From assembly GCA_964542455.1 (NCBI GenBank), contig CAZIUC010000019.1, positions 1-64,000 on the forward strand: a stretch of 64,000 bases of DNA, written 5' to 3'. Source of the DNA: PFJX01 sp964542455 (lineage in GTDB: Bacteria > Pseudomonadota > Gammaproteobacteria > Burkholderiales > Thiobacillaceae). The notes beneath the pieces were generated by a model. That model was not told the origin of the DNA. It was given only the letters and a program-made list of their open reading frames with translations, and searched no databases. Of the stretch, positions 1 through 8,325 are shown one piece after another; within the stretch, counting starts at the first letter, position 1, and each line of letters starts with the position of its first letter. The position numbers and the translations under genes are program-made.

Positions 1-130
1 CGCAGTAGTTCTTGTAATGCGTAATCTTGGCTTCCGAGAGATCAAAGCCGATGGTTTCGAATTTCTTGCCGAATTCAACCGCAAGGGGCAGGCCGACATA
101 GCCCAGGCCAACAACCGCGACGATGCTCAT
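1..130 (-). CDS. nucleotide-sugar dehydrogenase, N-terminal fragment
   Basis: The minus strand reads MSIVAVVGLGYVGLPLAVEF from the ATG at 130 and runs off the left edge, so only about 43 residues are visible. The GLGYVGLP motif is the N-terminal NAD-binding signature of the UDP-glucose/GDP-mannose dehydrogenase family, and the following FETIGFDLS is the end of the second beta strand of the Rossmann fold. Such enzymes oxidise UDP- or GDP-sugars to uronic acids for capsule, O-antigen or exopolysaccharide. The look of this N-terminus is closest to the UDP-N-acetylhexosamine dehydrogenases (WbpA/TviB type), which is an inference. A GGAG-like ribosome site lies just before the ATG. A polysaccharide cluster may continue to the left. 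Confidence 0.85.
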   Translation of the reverse strand, partial: MSIVAVVGLGYVGLPLAVEFGKKFETIGFDLSEAKITHYKNYC

Positions 131-208
131 GACGACTCCTCAGAAATAGACCCGCGCATTCTAAAGGCGATTGTGCGTGGCATCATGCCGACATGGAGGA
201 CACCCCAA

Positions 209-973
209 ATGATTCAATTGAATACGCTGTGCCTGCTCGCGGCACTTTTCCTCGTCCCCGTCGCCCAGGCCGACATCGTTGAACTGTTGCCGCGCATCAA
301 GCCGGCCATCGTCGGCGTGGGGAGCCAGCACCCCTTGCGCAGTCCGCGTACCCGTTTGAACGGCACGGGTTTTGCGGTCGCGGATGGCCACTATGTGGTG
401 ACCAACGCGCATGTGCCGCCAACGCAGTTGGAAACGGAGAAGGGAGAAACGCTGGCCGTGCTGCTGCGCACCGCAAACGGGGTGGAAGTACGCCGCGCTG
501 AGAAGGTGAGGAGCGATCAGGAGCATGATCTATTGCTTCTCAAGATCGAGGGTGATCCCTTGCCGGTCCTGAAGATGGGCAATTCCGACCAGGCGAAGGA
601 GGGGCAGCAGTTTTATTTCACCGGCTATCCGATCGGCGCCGTGCTCGGTCTGTATCCCGCCACGCATCGCGCCGGCCTCGCCGCCGTGGCGCCAATCTAC
701 AGCCAGGTCGCGTCGGTGCGCAGCCTCACGCCCCGGCTGATCCATCAGGCACAAAAGCAGTTCATGATTTTTCAGCTCGACGCCATCGCCTACCCCGGCA
801 ACAGCGGCAGCCCCATGTATGACGCGGAAAGCGGCGAAGTCATGGCGGTCATCAACGCCGTGTTCGTCAAGGGCAGCAAGGAAAGCGTGCTCAAGGATCC
901 CAGCGGTATCAGCTATGCGATTCCGGTGAGCTATGTGCGCGAACTGTTGGAAAGCGCGGGGCTGCGGCCATGA
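209..973 (+). CDS. secreted trypsin-like serine protease
   Basis: The 254-residue protein begins with a signal peptide (residues 1-21, cleavage likely after VAQA). The trypsin-like catalytic triad can be read as His68 (TNAHV), Asp107 (EHDLLLLK) and Ser199 (GNSGSP), the layout of DegP/HtrA-type proteases. No PDZ domain follows, so it is a bare protease domain acting in the periplasm or outside. The start at 209 is preferred over in-frame codons at 17 and 185 because it alone gives a signal peptide and has GGAGGA eight bases upstream. The stop overlaps the start of the next gene by four bases (ATGA), so the two are probably co-translated. The substrate is unknown. Confidence 0.85.
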   Translation: MIQLNTLCLLAALFLVPVAQADIVELLPRIKPAIVGVGSQHPLRSPRTRLNGTGFAVADGHYVVTNAHVPPTQLETEKGETLAVLLRTANGVEVRRAEKVRSDQEHDLLLLKIEGDPLPVLKMGNSDQAKEGQQFYFTGYPIGAVLGLYPATHRAGLAAVAPIYSQVASVRSLTPRLIHQAQKQFMIFQLDAIAYPGNSGSPMYDAESGEVMAVINAVFVKGSKESVLKDPSGISYAIPVSYVRELLESAGLRP

Positions 974-1401
974 CGCCTCTACCACTGGTGATCGAGACGC
1001 AAGCTTCGATGACGGCCAAGAGACTGCTGATCGCGTTGCACCTTGCCGCTCTGGCCGCCTTGTTCCTCGCGTTGCTGCCGGCGATGGCGCGTCTGGCGGG
1101 CATCGCGCCGCTGGCCGCCAGCCTCTGGATGGCCTGGAAGCGGCCTGTTGCCTTACGCCTGCGCGGCAAAGCCGATGGGAAACTCGAGATCTGGCGTGAG
1201 GCGGCCTGGCGGCCGGTGCAACTGCGGTCCGACAGCGTGGCGCTGGCGTGGCTCATCGTGTTGCGTTGGCGCGAAGACGGGCGTCGCCACAGCCTTGCGC
1301 TGCCGTTCGATGCACTGCCCGGCGACGATCACCGGCGCCTTCGGGTGTGGCTGCGCTGGAAGGCGATGGTGGGCGCGCCACCCATCGGAAGGACGGGTTG
1401 A
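970..1401 (+). CDS. YgfX-like small membrane protein
   Basis: This 143-residue protein has two adjacent hydrophobic segments (about residues 18-52) followed by a basic, beta-rich cytoplasmic part with RLRG, LEIWR and VWLRW motifs. That layout matches the YgfX family, small inner-membrane proteins of proteobacteria that in E. coli pair with SdhE and were proposed to affect cell-division proteins. No sdhE gene is adjacent here, so the assignment rests on architecture and size only. It overlaps the protease stop by four bases. A second possible start lies at 1009, immediately before the hydrophobic region. Confidence 0.5.
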   Translation: MTPLPLVIETQASMTAKRLLIALHLAALAALFLALLPAMARLAGIAPLAASLWMAWKRPVALRLRGKADGKLEIWREAAWRPVQLRSDSVALAWLIVLRWREDGRRHSLALPFDALPGDDHRRLRVWLRWKAMVGAPPIGRTG

Positions 1402-1422
1402 ACGGGATCGCAAGCCATCATC

Positions 1423-1446
1423 CTTTAGAATCCACCAGTTCTAAAG
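1423..1446. promoter_or_regulatory. 8-bp inverted repeat upstream of the moaD-like gene
   Basis: CTTTAGAA (1423-1430) and TTCTAAAG (1439-1446) are perfect inverted arms around an 8-base loop, ending 13 bases before the ATG at 1460. It is too weak for a terminator. It could be an operator or an RNA hairpin next to the G-rich ribosome-binding site. The function is inferred only from its position. Confidence 0.35.
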
Positions 1447-1459
1447 AAAGGGGGCTTCC

Positions 1460-1726
1460 ATGTCTTCGCAACAAATCAATCTGCTCTACTTCGGCCACCT
1501 TGTGGAAATGCTCGGCCGTGAGAGTGAATACCTGTTCCTGCCGTTGACAGTGAAAGACATCCAGTCGCTGATGAACCACCTGGCACGGCGTGGCGAGCAT
1601 TGGCAAACCATCTTCGGCAACCCGCCGCCCAGCCTCAAGATCACCATCAACAAGCAATTCGCGGAAGTCGATACCCCGATCAAGAGCGGTGACGAAATCG
1701 CCTTCGTGGCCTTCAGCATGGCCTGA
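1460..1726 (+). CDS. MoaD/ThiS-like ubiquitin-fold protein without C-terminal Gly-Gly
   Basis: At 88 residues, this has the size and pattern of a MoaD-type sulfur carrier: an N-terminal beta strand (INLLYFGHL), a helix (DIQSLMNHLARRG), a strand with the KITINKQ pattern, and the GDEIAF turn near the end. MoaD and ThiS proteins normally end in Gly-Gly, the residue that is adenylated and thiocarboxylated. Here the chain ends AFVAFSMA and then stops, and no nearby frameshift restores a Gly-Gly. It may therefore be a structural relative that cannot carry sulfur, or a partner protein. It lies directly upstream of lnt, with no molybdopterin genes nearby. Confidence 0.6.
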   Translation: MSSQQINLLYFGHLVEMLGRESEYLFLPLTVKDIQSLMNHLARRGEHWQTIFGNPPPSLKITINKQFAEVDTPIKSGDEIAFVAFSMA

Positions 1727-1746
1727 GCCGGCAGGAAATCCATGTT

Positions 1747-3216
1747 ATGAATTCCGTTTTGGGGGCTCCGCGCACCCTGCCATTGGTCGCCATGCTCCTT
1801 GGCGCCGCCAGCGTGCTGGGTTTCGCGCCGTTTGTCTGGTTTCCGCTGCCGATTCTGAGTCTCGCGCTGCTCTTCAACCTGCTGCGCGACGCCAGCCCGC
1901 GCCAGGCTTTCACTACCGGTTGGAGTTACGGCCTGGGCATGTTTCTGGTGGGTGTGTCCTGGATCGATGTCAGTCTCGCCACCTATGGCGGGATGCCGGC
2001 TGCGTTGGCTCTGCTTGCGACCTTGTTGTTCTGCGCCGTGATCGCCCTGTTTCCGGCGTTTGGCCTCTGGTTGTCCGCGCGCCTGGCCGCTCCGGGCTGG
2101 GTACGCGTGGCGGTTGCCTTGCCGGTCGGCTGGGCTTTGCTGGAATGGACTCGCGGCTGGCTGTTCACCGGTTTTCCCTGGCTCTCTCTGGGCTATTCGC
2201 AGGCGCCACACAGCCCCTTGCTGGGCTACGCGCCGCTGTTCGGGGTCTATGGCGTCGGCCTGCTGGCCGCCCTCAGCGCTGGCGCGCTGGCTACCCCCCG
2301 GTTGCGCGCCCTGATCTTGCTCGGCGTGATCTGGCTGGGTGGCTGGATGTTGACCGGTATCCAGTGGACCCACCCCATCGGTGAGCCGATCAAGGTCGCC
2401 CTGGTGCAAGGCAACGTGGCCCAGGAACTGAAATTCCGGCCGGAAAAGCTCCAGCAGACCCTGCTTGATTACGGTCGCGCGGTGCTGGCCAGCGACGCGC
2501 GCTTGATCGTCCTGCCGGAAACCGCGTTGCCGGTGCTGCGTTCGCGGTTGTCGCCGGACTACCTGGCCATGCTCGGTGAGCATGCCCGCCACAACGATGG
2601 CGATGTGGTGTTGGGTGTGCCGGAAAGCGAAGAGAACGAGCGCTATTACAACAGTGTGATCAGCGTTGGGTCTTCGCCAGAAGGGCGCTACCGCAAGGCG
2701 CATCTGGTGCCCTTCGGTGAATTTCTGCCGCCCGGCTTCGCCTGGGTATTGCAAGTGCTGTCTATTCCCATGTCCGACTTCTCGCGTGGTACGGCGGATC
2801 AGCCGCCGCTGGCCGCCGCCGGGCAGAAACTGGCGGTGAACATCTGCTACGAGGACGCTTTCGGCGAGGAGCGCATCACCGCCGCGCGCGCCTCCACCCT
2901 GCTGGTCAACGTCAGCAACGATGCCTGGTTCGGCGACAGTTTCGCGCCCAGGCAACATCTCCAGATCGGCGCCATGCGTTCGCTGGAGGCCGGGCGCTGG
3001 CAGTTGCGCGCCAACAATACCGGCTATACCGCGATCATTGATGCCCGTGGTCGGGTACGTAACCTGCTCACCCCCTTCACACGTGGCACCCTGGAAGGCA
3101 AGGTGCAGGGAATGACCGGCGCCACGCCCTATCTGCGCTGGGGCAACTGGCCGACGCTGGGCGCGATCCTGCTGCTGCTGGGCCTGGCCTGGCGCTGGGG
3201 GCGTCGCTATCCGTAG
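1747..3216 (+). CDS. lnt: apolipoprotein N-acyltransferase
   Basis: Lnt transfers an acyl chain from phospholipid to the N-terminal cysteine of apolipoproteins in the inner membrane, the last step of lipoprotein maturation. The 489-residue protein has about six membrane helices in residues 10-205 and then a nitrilase-like periplasmic domain. The Glu-Lys-Cys triad is visible as Glu258 (VLPETALP), Lys317 (YRKAHLVPFGE) and Cys367 (NICYED). Length and order match the family. It starts 20 bases after the moaD-like gene. The window also encodes two lipoproteins that need this enzyme: LptM and the PqiC-like protein at 39299-39898. Confidence 0.97.
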   Translation: MNSVLGAPRTLPLVAMLLGAASVLGFAPFVWFPLPILSLALLFNLLRDASPRQAFTTGWSYGLGMFLVGVSWIDVSLATYGGMPAALALLATLLFCAVIALFPAFGLWLSARLAAPGWVRVAVALPVGWALLEWTRGWLFTGFPWLSLGYSQAPHSPLLGYAPLFGVYGVGLLAALSAGALATPRLRALILLGVIWLGGWMLTGIQWTHPIGEPIKVALVQGNVAQELKFRPEKLQQTLLDYGRAVLASDARLIVLPETALPVLRSRLSPDYLAMLGEHARHNDGDVVLGVPESEENERYYNSVISVGSSPEGRYRKAHLVPFGEFLPPGFAWVLQVLSIPMSDFSRGTADQPPLAAAGQKLAVNICYEDAFGEERITAARASTLLVNVSNDAWFGDSFAPRQHLQIGAMRSLEAGRWQLRANNTGYTAIIDARGRVRNLLTPFTRGTLEGKVQGMTGATPYLRWGNWPTLGAILLLLGLAWRWGRRYP

Positions 3217-3257
3217 GCGCGGGTTTTTACGATATTTCTCAACTCTCCATTCCATCC

Positions 3258-4316
3258 ATGACCCCTCCCATCCGACTCACCCAGTTCTCCCACGGCGGCG
3301 GCTGCGGCTGCAAGATTGCCCCCAACGTGCTGGAAAAAATCCTCGCTGGCACCCCTTTCGCCTCGCATGTGGCGGCGGCTTTCCCCGACCTGCTGGTGGG
3401 CATCGAGCATGGCGACGATGCCGCCGTGTACAAACTCAACGAACGCCAGGCGGTGGTGGCGACCACCGACTTCTTCATGCCCATCGTCGACGACCCGTTC
3501 GACTTCGGCCGCATCGCCGCCACCAATGCCTTGTCAGACGTCTACGCGATGGGTGGGCGGCCGCTGTTCGCGCTGGCCATCGTCGGCATGCCGGTGGACA
3601 AGCTGGCGCATGAGGTAATCCGGGAAATCCTGGCGGGCGGCGAGGCGGTGGCGAAGGCCGCCGGCATCCCCATCGCCGGTGGCCACTCCATCGACGCGCC
3701 GGAACCCATCTACGGCCTGGTCGGCATCGGCGTGGTGGACCCGGCGCGGGTGAAGAAGAACAGCGGCGGCCAGGCCGGCGATGTGTTGATCCTGGGCAAG
3801 CCGCTGGGTGTCGGCATCTATTCCGCCGCGCTCAAGAAAGGCGCGCTGGATGACGCCGGCTATGGCGCGATGATCGCCGCCACCACCCAGCTCAACACGC
3901 CCGGCCCCGATCTCGCCGAACTCGATGGCGTCCACGCCATGACCGATGTCACCGGCTTCGGCCTGCTCGGCCACGGTCTGGAACTGGCGCGCGGCTCCGG
4001 CCTAACTTCCTATCTCGAATACGGCCGCCTGCCGCTGCTGCCCGGTGTGCCCGAACTGGCGCGGGCCGGCCACACCACCGGGGCGAGTAGCCGCAACTGG
4101 GCCAGCTATGGCGACGAAGTGGAACTGGCGGCGGAGTGTTCAGACTGGCAACGCGCCATCCTCAGCGACCCGCAGACCAGCGGCGGCCTGCTGGTGTCCT
4201 GCGCGGCGGTATCGGTGGAGGCGGTGCTGGCGATATTCCAGCGGCACGGCTTCCCGCAAGCCCGCGTCATTGGCCGCCTTGAAGCGGGCGCGGCGAGAGC
4301 CGTGGTTGAAGCCTGA
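3258..4316 (+). CDS. selD: selenide, water dikinase
   Basis: SelD makes selenophosphate from selenide and ATP, the selenium donor for selenocysteine and for 2-selenouridine in tRNA. The 352-residue protein carries the N-terminal glycine-rich active loop GGGCGCK (residues 13-19) with the catalytic Cys16 and Lys19, so it is the cysteine form rather than the selenocysteine form. GDDAAVY and the DPQTSGGLLV motif near the C-terminus are typical. Neither selA/selB nor the tRNA selenouridine synthase selU is beside it, so which use of selenium applies here cannot be told from the window. Confidence 0.97.
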   Translation: MTPPIRLTQFSHGGGCGCKIAPNVLEKILAGTPFASHVAAAFPDLLVGIEHGDDAAVYKLNERQAVVATTDFFMPIVDDPFDFGRIAATNALSDVYAMGGRPLFALAIVGMPVDKLAHEVIREILAGGEAVAKAAGIPIAGGHSIDAPEPIYGLVGIGVVDPARVKKNSGGQAGDVLILGKPLGVGIYSAALKKGALDDAGYGAMIAATTQLNTPGPDLAELDGVHAMTDVTGFGLLGHGLELARGSGLTSYLEYGRLPLLPGVPELARAGHTTGASSRNWASYGDEVELAAECSDWQRAILSDPQTSGGLLVSCAAVSVEAVLAIFQRHGFPQARVIGRLEAGAARAVVEA

Positions 4317-4354
4317 GCCTGGCGTTTGCCGCCGCCTTCGCCGACTGGCGGGCG

Positions 4355-5020
4355 TTGGAAGCCCGACTAGGCCCGGCTCTCGTTTACCGCGCGGCCATGA
4401 AACTGCCGGAACTGGCCAAGGGTGCCGGTGAGGTGGCCCGGCACCAGGCCGCCTGGGCGGTGGGCAGTACGCTGTTCTGGCGCGGCCGCTTCAGCGACGC
4501 GCGCAAGTGGCTACCCCCCTCCACCGAAGGACAAATCTGCATGGGCTGGGCCTGGGCCTTGCAGGGGGAGCGCGAGGCCGCCCTGGCCCAGCCGCATAAC
4601 GCCCTACTGCATTTCTTTCTTGACGATCCAGAAGCCTGCCTGAGCTGGATAGCTGCATCTGTCGACCCCGTCGCCATGGCGCGCGCCGACTTGCTGCGCT
4701 ATTGGGCGTGCGCCCGCCTCGGTGAGCCGTCGGACGAAGCCGTCGCCCAGGCCGCTCTCGCCACGCTGCGCCGCCTGGCGCCGTGCGAGGAGGCACGCGG
4801 CACGGCTATCCATGCCGAAGCGGCCTTCAGCCGGCAACCGCGCTACGCGCTGCCGCATCTCGACCACGCCCTCGACCTGTTCGCCCGCTTCGGCCTGCAC
4901 CACCTGGAAGCACGCCTCCTGAATCTGAAGGCGCAAGCACTCGACGCCACCGGTCTGCTCGACGAAGCCAGCCGCTTCCATCAGGTCGCGGCGGAAGCCC
5001 GGCGCCAGCAAAACCTGTAG
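4355..5020 (+). CDS. unknown helical-repeat protein downstream of selD
   Basis: I do not recognise this family. The product is Ala/Leu-rich and mostly helical, with pairs of helices resembling tetratricopeptide repeats, clearest near the end (HHLEARLLNLKAQALDATGLLDEASRFHQVAAEA). The frame is open from 4310, just after the selD stop. The first start-like codons are CTG at 4313 and 4319, TTG at 4355 and ATG at 4397. The sequence between 4319 and 4397 looks coding, so the non-ATG TTG at 4355 or an even earlier start is favoured. The closeness to selD suggests cotranscription. The stop codon TAG at 5018-5020 lies inside the left arm of a palindromic repeat. Confidence 0.6.
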   Translation: MEARLGPALVYRAAMKLPELAKGAGEVARHQAAWAVGSTLFWRGRFSDARKWLPPSTEGQICMGWAWALQGEREAALAQPHNALLHFFLDDPEACLSWIAASVDPVAMARADLLRYWACARLGEPSDEAVAQAALATLRRLAPCEEARGTAIHAEAAFSRQPRYALPHLDHALDLFARFGLHHLEARLLNLKAQALDATGLLDEASRFHQVAAEARRQQNL

Positions 5021-5120
5021 GTCAGGTTGCGGGTTCATCGCTACCTGACGATCCCCACCGCAAATATCCAGATGGATCGGCACGATCGTCAGGTAGTCGC
5101 TGCGCGCCAACCTGACCTAC
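5017..5120. repeat. REP-like nested inverted repeat
   Basis: The outer 13-base arms at 5017-5029 and 5108-5120 are perfect reverse complements (GTAGGTCAGGTTG). Inside them a second perfect 13-base pair lies at 5041-5053 and 5084-5096 (CTACCTGACGATC). The element fills the gap between the unknown gene and hemE and resembles the short palindromic intergenic repeats common in proteobacteria. Its left end supplies the TAG stop codon of the preceding gene. Confidence 0.8.
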
Positions 5121-5177
5121 GGTGGTACGGGACATTGAGCGGTTAGAATGCTCGGCGTTTTCCAACCAGGCCCGACC

Positions 5178-6242
5178 ATGACTGCTCTCAAGAACGACAC
5201 CTTCCTGCGCGCTCTGCTGCGGCAACCCACCGACTACACGCCCACCTGGCTGATGCGCCAGGCCGGCCGTTATCTGCCGGAGTACTGCGCCACGCGCGCG
5301 CGCGCCGGGAGCTTCCTTGATCTGTGCAAGACCCCCAGCCTGGCCACGGAAGTCACGCTGCAACCGCTGGCGCGCTACAACCTCGATGCCGCCATCCTGT
5401 TCTCCGACATCCTCACGGTGCCAGACGCGATGGGTCTGGGCCTTTATTTCGCCGAGGGTGAGGGCCCCAAGTTCGAGCGCCCGCTGCGCGAGGAATGGGC
5501 GATCCGCAACCTCAAGGCGCCGGACCCGCATGACCACCTGCGTTATGTGATCGACGCGGTTTCGGAAATTCGCCGCGCCCTGGACGGCAGCGTGCCGCTG
5601 ATCGGCTTCTCCGGCAGCCCCTTCACCCTGGCCTGCTACATGGTGGAAGGCTCCGGCAGCGACACCTACAAAGAGGTGAAAACCCTCATGTACTCGCGCC
5701 CGGACCTGATGCACCACATCCTGGATGTCACCACCAAGGCCGTCATCGATTACCTCAACGCCCAGATCGAGGCCGGCGCCCAGGCGGTGATGGTGTTCGA
5801 CTCCTGGGGCGGCATGCTGTCCCAGGCGGCCTATCTGGAATTTTCCCTGCCCTACATGGCCCGCATCATGGCCGGTCTTACCCGCGAGCACGAAGGCCAT
5901 GTGGTGCCGCGAATCGTCTTCACCAAGGGCGGCGGTCTCTGGCTGGAGCAGATCGCTCAGTGCGGCGCCGACGCTGTCGGCCTGGACTGGAGCATCGATA
6001 TCGGAGACGCTCGCCGCCGCGTCGGCGACAAGGTCGCCTTGCAAGGCAACCTCGACCCCTCCGTCCTGTTCGCCACGCCGGAAGCCGTCGCCAGCGAAGC
6101 GCGCCGCGTCCTCGCCAGCTATGGCCAGGGCTCCGGCCACGTGTTCAACCTCGGCCACGGCATCTCCCAGTTCACCCCGCCGGACAACGTAAGGGTGCTG
6201 GTCGACACGGTGCGACAAGACAGCCGGCGCTACCACGGCTAG
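5178..6242 (+). CDS. hemE: uroporphyrinogen decarboxylase
   Basis: HemE removes four acetate carboxyl groups from uroporphyrinogen III to give coproporphyrinogen III in heme synthesis, in the cytoplasm. The 354-residue product contains both family signatures: PTWLMRQAGRYLPEY near the N-terminus and the GFSGSPFTLACYM stretch in the middle, plus the catalytic aspartate in ILFSDIL. The start at 5178 gives the usual N-terminus; a frame-compatible ATG at 5148 adds ten residues that do not fit the family. The gene stands alone between a palindromic repeat and a strong terminator. Confidence 0.97.
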   Translation: MTALKNDTFLRALLRQPTDYTPTWLMRQAGRYLPEYCATRARAGSFLDLCKTPSLATEVTLQPLARYNLDAAILFSDILTVPDAMGLGLYFAEGEGPKFERPLREEWAIRNLKAPDPHDHLRYVIDAVSEIRRALDGSVPLIGFSGSPFTLACYMVEGSGSDTYKEVKTLMYSRPDLMHHILDVTTKAVIDYLNAQIEAGAQAVMVFDSWGGMLSQAAYLEFSLPYMARIMAGLTREHEGHVVPRIVFTKGGGLWLEQIAQCGADAVGLDWSIDIGDARRRVGDKVALQGNLDPSVLFATPEAVASEARRVLASYGQGSGHVFNLGHGISQFTPPDNVRVLVDTVRQDSRRYHG

Positions 6243-6260
6243 GAGGCCCGCTGTAGCGGG

Positions 6261-6297
6261 CATGAAAAAAGGCGGGACAAACCCGCCTTTTTTCATG
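6261..6297. terminator. bidirectional terminator between hemE and histone-like gene
   Basis: GGCGGG (6271-6276) and CCCGCC (6282-6287) form a short GC stem with the loop acaaa. Six A bases precede the stem and six T bases follow it, and the outer CATG/CATG bases also pair. This gives a U-tract hairpin on either strand, serving hemE (+) and the histone-like gene (-), which converge here. Confidence 0.9.
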
Positions 6298-6311
6298 CCT
6301 GGAAGCGATGT

Positions 6312-6905
6312 TTAACCGGTCTTCTTGGCTACTGGTTTCTTCACGGCCGCGGCCGCTTTCGTCGGTGGAGCCTTGGCGGCCGCCTTGGGCGCTGCCGCTT
6401 TCTTCGCGGCGGCGGGGGCTTTCGCCACCGCGGCCTTCTTCACGGTCGCCGGCTTTGCCGCGGCGGCTTTGGTGGCCGCCGGCTTGGCGGCTTTCGGCGC
6501 GGCGACAGCCTTCTTGGCGGGCGCGGCCGCCTTCGCGGCCGGTTTTTTAACCGCGGCGACGGCTTTCGGCACAGCGGACTTTTTGGCGGTGACGGGCTCC
6601 TTCTCGGCCACAGGCTTCGCCACCTTTACGGCGGCGGCTTTCTTGACCGGGGCCTTGGCGGGGGCGGCGGCCTTCACGGCGGCCTTCTTGACGGTGGTCG
6701 TCGCTTTCGGCGCGGCTACCTTCTTCGCGGTAGCGGTCGCGACTTTCGCCGGGGCCTTGGCTACGGTGGCTTTCTTGGCCGGCGCCTTCGCGGGCGCGGC
6801 GGCGACGGGCTTTGCCGCTACCGCGGCCTTGGCGGGTTTCGTGGTCTTGCTGGCTGGCTTGGCGGCAGCTTTGGCAACTGCTTTGGCGGGTTTCTCGGCG
6901 GGCAT
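6312..6905 (-). CDS. histone H1-like Lys/Ala/Pro-rich protein
   Basis: This 197-residue protein is nearly all Ala, Lys, Pro and Val, arranged as repeated KAAAPAKA, KKAA and AAKP blocks with no hydrophobic core. It resembles the C-terminal tail of histone H1 and the bacterial AlgP/HctB-type proteins, which bind DNA without sequence preference. The first residues MPAEKPAKAV and a purine-rich ribosome site at about 6912-6917 support the start. The repetitive DNA makes this gene prone to length variation. The opposite strand has an open frame of similar length, which is a base-composition artefact. A role in nucleoid organisation or gene regulation is inferred from composition alone. Confidence 0.85.
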   Translation of the reverse strand: MPAEKPAKAVAKAAAKPASKTTKPAKAAVAAKPVAAAPAKAPAKKATVAKAPAKVATATAKKVAAPKATTTVKKAAVKAAAPAKAPVKKAAAVKVAKPVAEKEPVTAKKSAVPKAVAAVKKPAAKAAAPAKKAVAAPKAAKPAATKAAAAKPATVKKAAVAKAPAAAKKAAAPKAAAKAPPTKAAAAVKKPVAKKTG

Positions 6906-6996
6906 GTCTAACTCCTCTGGGGGATGACTGGAAACGTCTGAAAAGCCTTATGCCTCAAGCAGTTCCGTGAATTTGAGGCGTGCGCGGATTGTGCGC

Positions 6997-7035
6997 AAAA
7001 AAAAGCGCGCCCGGCAAGGCCGGAGCGCGCTTTTT
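6997..7035 (-). terminator. terminator of lptM-lysA
   Basis: On the minus strand a stem AGCGCGC...GCGCGCT with an inner CCGG/CCGG pairing is followed by eight T bases (the A-run at 6997-7004 on the plus strand). It lies about 20 bases past the lysA stop and is a clean intrinsic terminator. The A-run before the stem may also let it work in the opposite direction. Confidence 0.9.
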
Positions 7036-7053
7036 CACGGGTTTTTCGCCGGT

Positions 7054-8325
7054 TTATCCGGTTTTTTCCGCCATCAACACCCGTTCGTGCTGAAACAGTG
7101 CCGCCAACGGCTCGCGTTCCCGCACCTGATGGCTGTCGCCGCCATCCACCATGACCTCGGCGGCGCGTGGGCGGGTGTTGTAGTTGGAACTCATGCTCAT
7201 GCCGTAGGCGCCGGCCGAACAGATGGCCAGGAGGTCGCCTTCGGCAAGCGCCAGTTCGCGGTCGTGGCCGAGGAAATCGCCGCTTTCGCAGACCGGGCCG
7301 ACGATGGCGTAGCTATGGGTCTCCCCCTGGCGTGCCCGCACCGGCAGGATGTCGTGCCAGGCATCGTAGAGCGCGGGGCGCATGAGATCGTTCATGGCGG
7401 CATCGACGATGGCGAAGTCGCGGGTTTCGCCGTGTTTGAGGTATTCCACCCGGGTGAGCAGCCAGCCGGCATTGCCGACCAGGGAACGGCCGGGCTCGAC
7501 GATCAGGCGCTCGCCGCGGTGGGACAGGCGCTTCAACAGCACACGCGCGTAGTCGTCCAGGGCCGGTGGTGTTTCGTCGCGATAACGGATGCCGACGCCG
7601 CCGCCGATGTCGATGTGTTCGAGCTGGATGCCGCTCGCCTTCAGCGCGTCGACCAGTTCCAGCACCCGCTCCAGCGCCTCGGCGAAGGGCGCGATCTCGG
7701 TCAGTTGCGAGCCGATGTGGCAATCGATGCCGATTACACGCAAATTCGGCAGCGCCGCCGCCTCGCGGTAGACGCGCAGAGCCTGGTCATGGGCGATGCC
7801 GAACTTGTTGCCCTTGAGGCCGGTGGAAATGTAGGGGTGGGTCTTGGCGTCCACATCCGGATTGACGCGCAGGCTGATCGGCGCCGTCACCCCGAGTTCG
7901 CCGGCCACCTGGTTCAGGCGCGTCAGCTCGCTTTCCGATTCCACGTTGAAGCAATGGATGCCGGCCACCAGTGCCGCGCGCATTTCCTCGGCGCGCTTGC
8001 CGACCCCGGAAAACACGACTTTTCCGGCATCGCCGCCAGCCGCCAGCACGCGCGCCAGTTCGCCGCCGGAAACGATGTCGAAACCGGCGCCCAGGCGCGC
8101 GAACAGATTGAGGATGGCGAGGCTGGCGTTGGCCTTCACCGCGTAGCAGATCAGGTGCGGATGCGCGGCCAGAGCCTGGTCATAGGCGTGATAGGCGGCT
8201 TCCAGCGCGGCGCGGGAATAGACGTAACAGGGTGTGGCGAATTCGCCGGCGATGGCGTCCAGCGGTACGTCTTCGATATGAAGCACGCCGTCGCGACGGC
8301 TCAATTGGCTGCTGAGATGATTCAT
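7054..8325 (-). CDS. lysA: diaminopimelate decarboxylase
   Basis: LysA decarboxylates meso-diaminopimelate to L-lysine, the last lysine step, using pyridoxal phosphate. The 423-residue protein has the PLP lysine Lys64 in CYAVKAN, the HIGSQ loop, the glycine-rich GGGVGIRY phosphate loop and GPVCESGD with the catalytic cysteine. The frame is open far upstream, but the start at 8325 gives the family N-terminus (RRDGVLHIEDVPL) and overlaps the lptM stop by ATGA. It is the second gene of a lptM-lysA operon that diverges from cyaY, an arrangement widespread in proteobacteria. Confidence 0.97.
   Translation of the reverse strand: MNHLSSQLSRRDGVLHIEDVPLDAIAGEFATPCYVYSRAALEAAYHAYDQALAAHPHLICYAVKANASLAILNLFARLGAGFDIVSGGELARVLAAGGDAGKVVFSGVGKRAEEMRAALVAGIHCFNVESESELTRLNQVAGELGVTAPISLRVNPDVDAKTHPYISTGLKGNKFGIAHDQALRVYREAAALPNLRVIGIDCHIGSQLTEIAPFAEALERVLELVDALKASGIQLEHIDIGGGVGIRYRDETPPALDDYARVLLKRLSHRGERLIVEPGRSLVGNAGWLLTRVEYLKHGETRDFAIVDAAMNDLMRPALYDAWHDILPVRARQGETHSYAIVGPVCESGDFLGHDRELALAEGDLLAICSAGAYGMSMSSNYNTRPRAAEVMVDGGDSHQVREREPLAALFQHERVLMAEKTG

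Noticed and set aside
3258..4316. Selenocysteine recoding in selD
   Set aside because: The active-site codon is cysteine and there is no in-frame TGA.
6325..6927. A 200-codon plus-strand frame that looks like an Ala/Phe-rich membrane protein
   Set aside because: It is the complement of the Lys/Ala-rich histone-like gene; the alternation of AAG and GCC codons produces it automatically.
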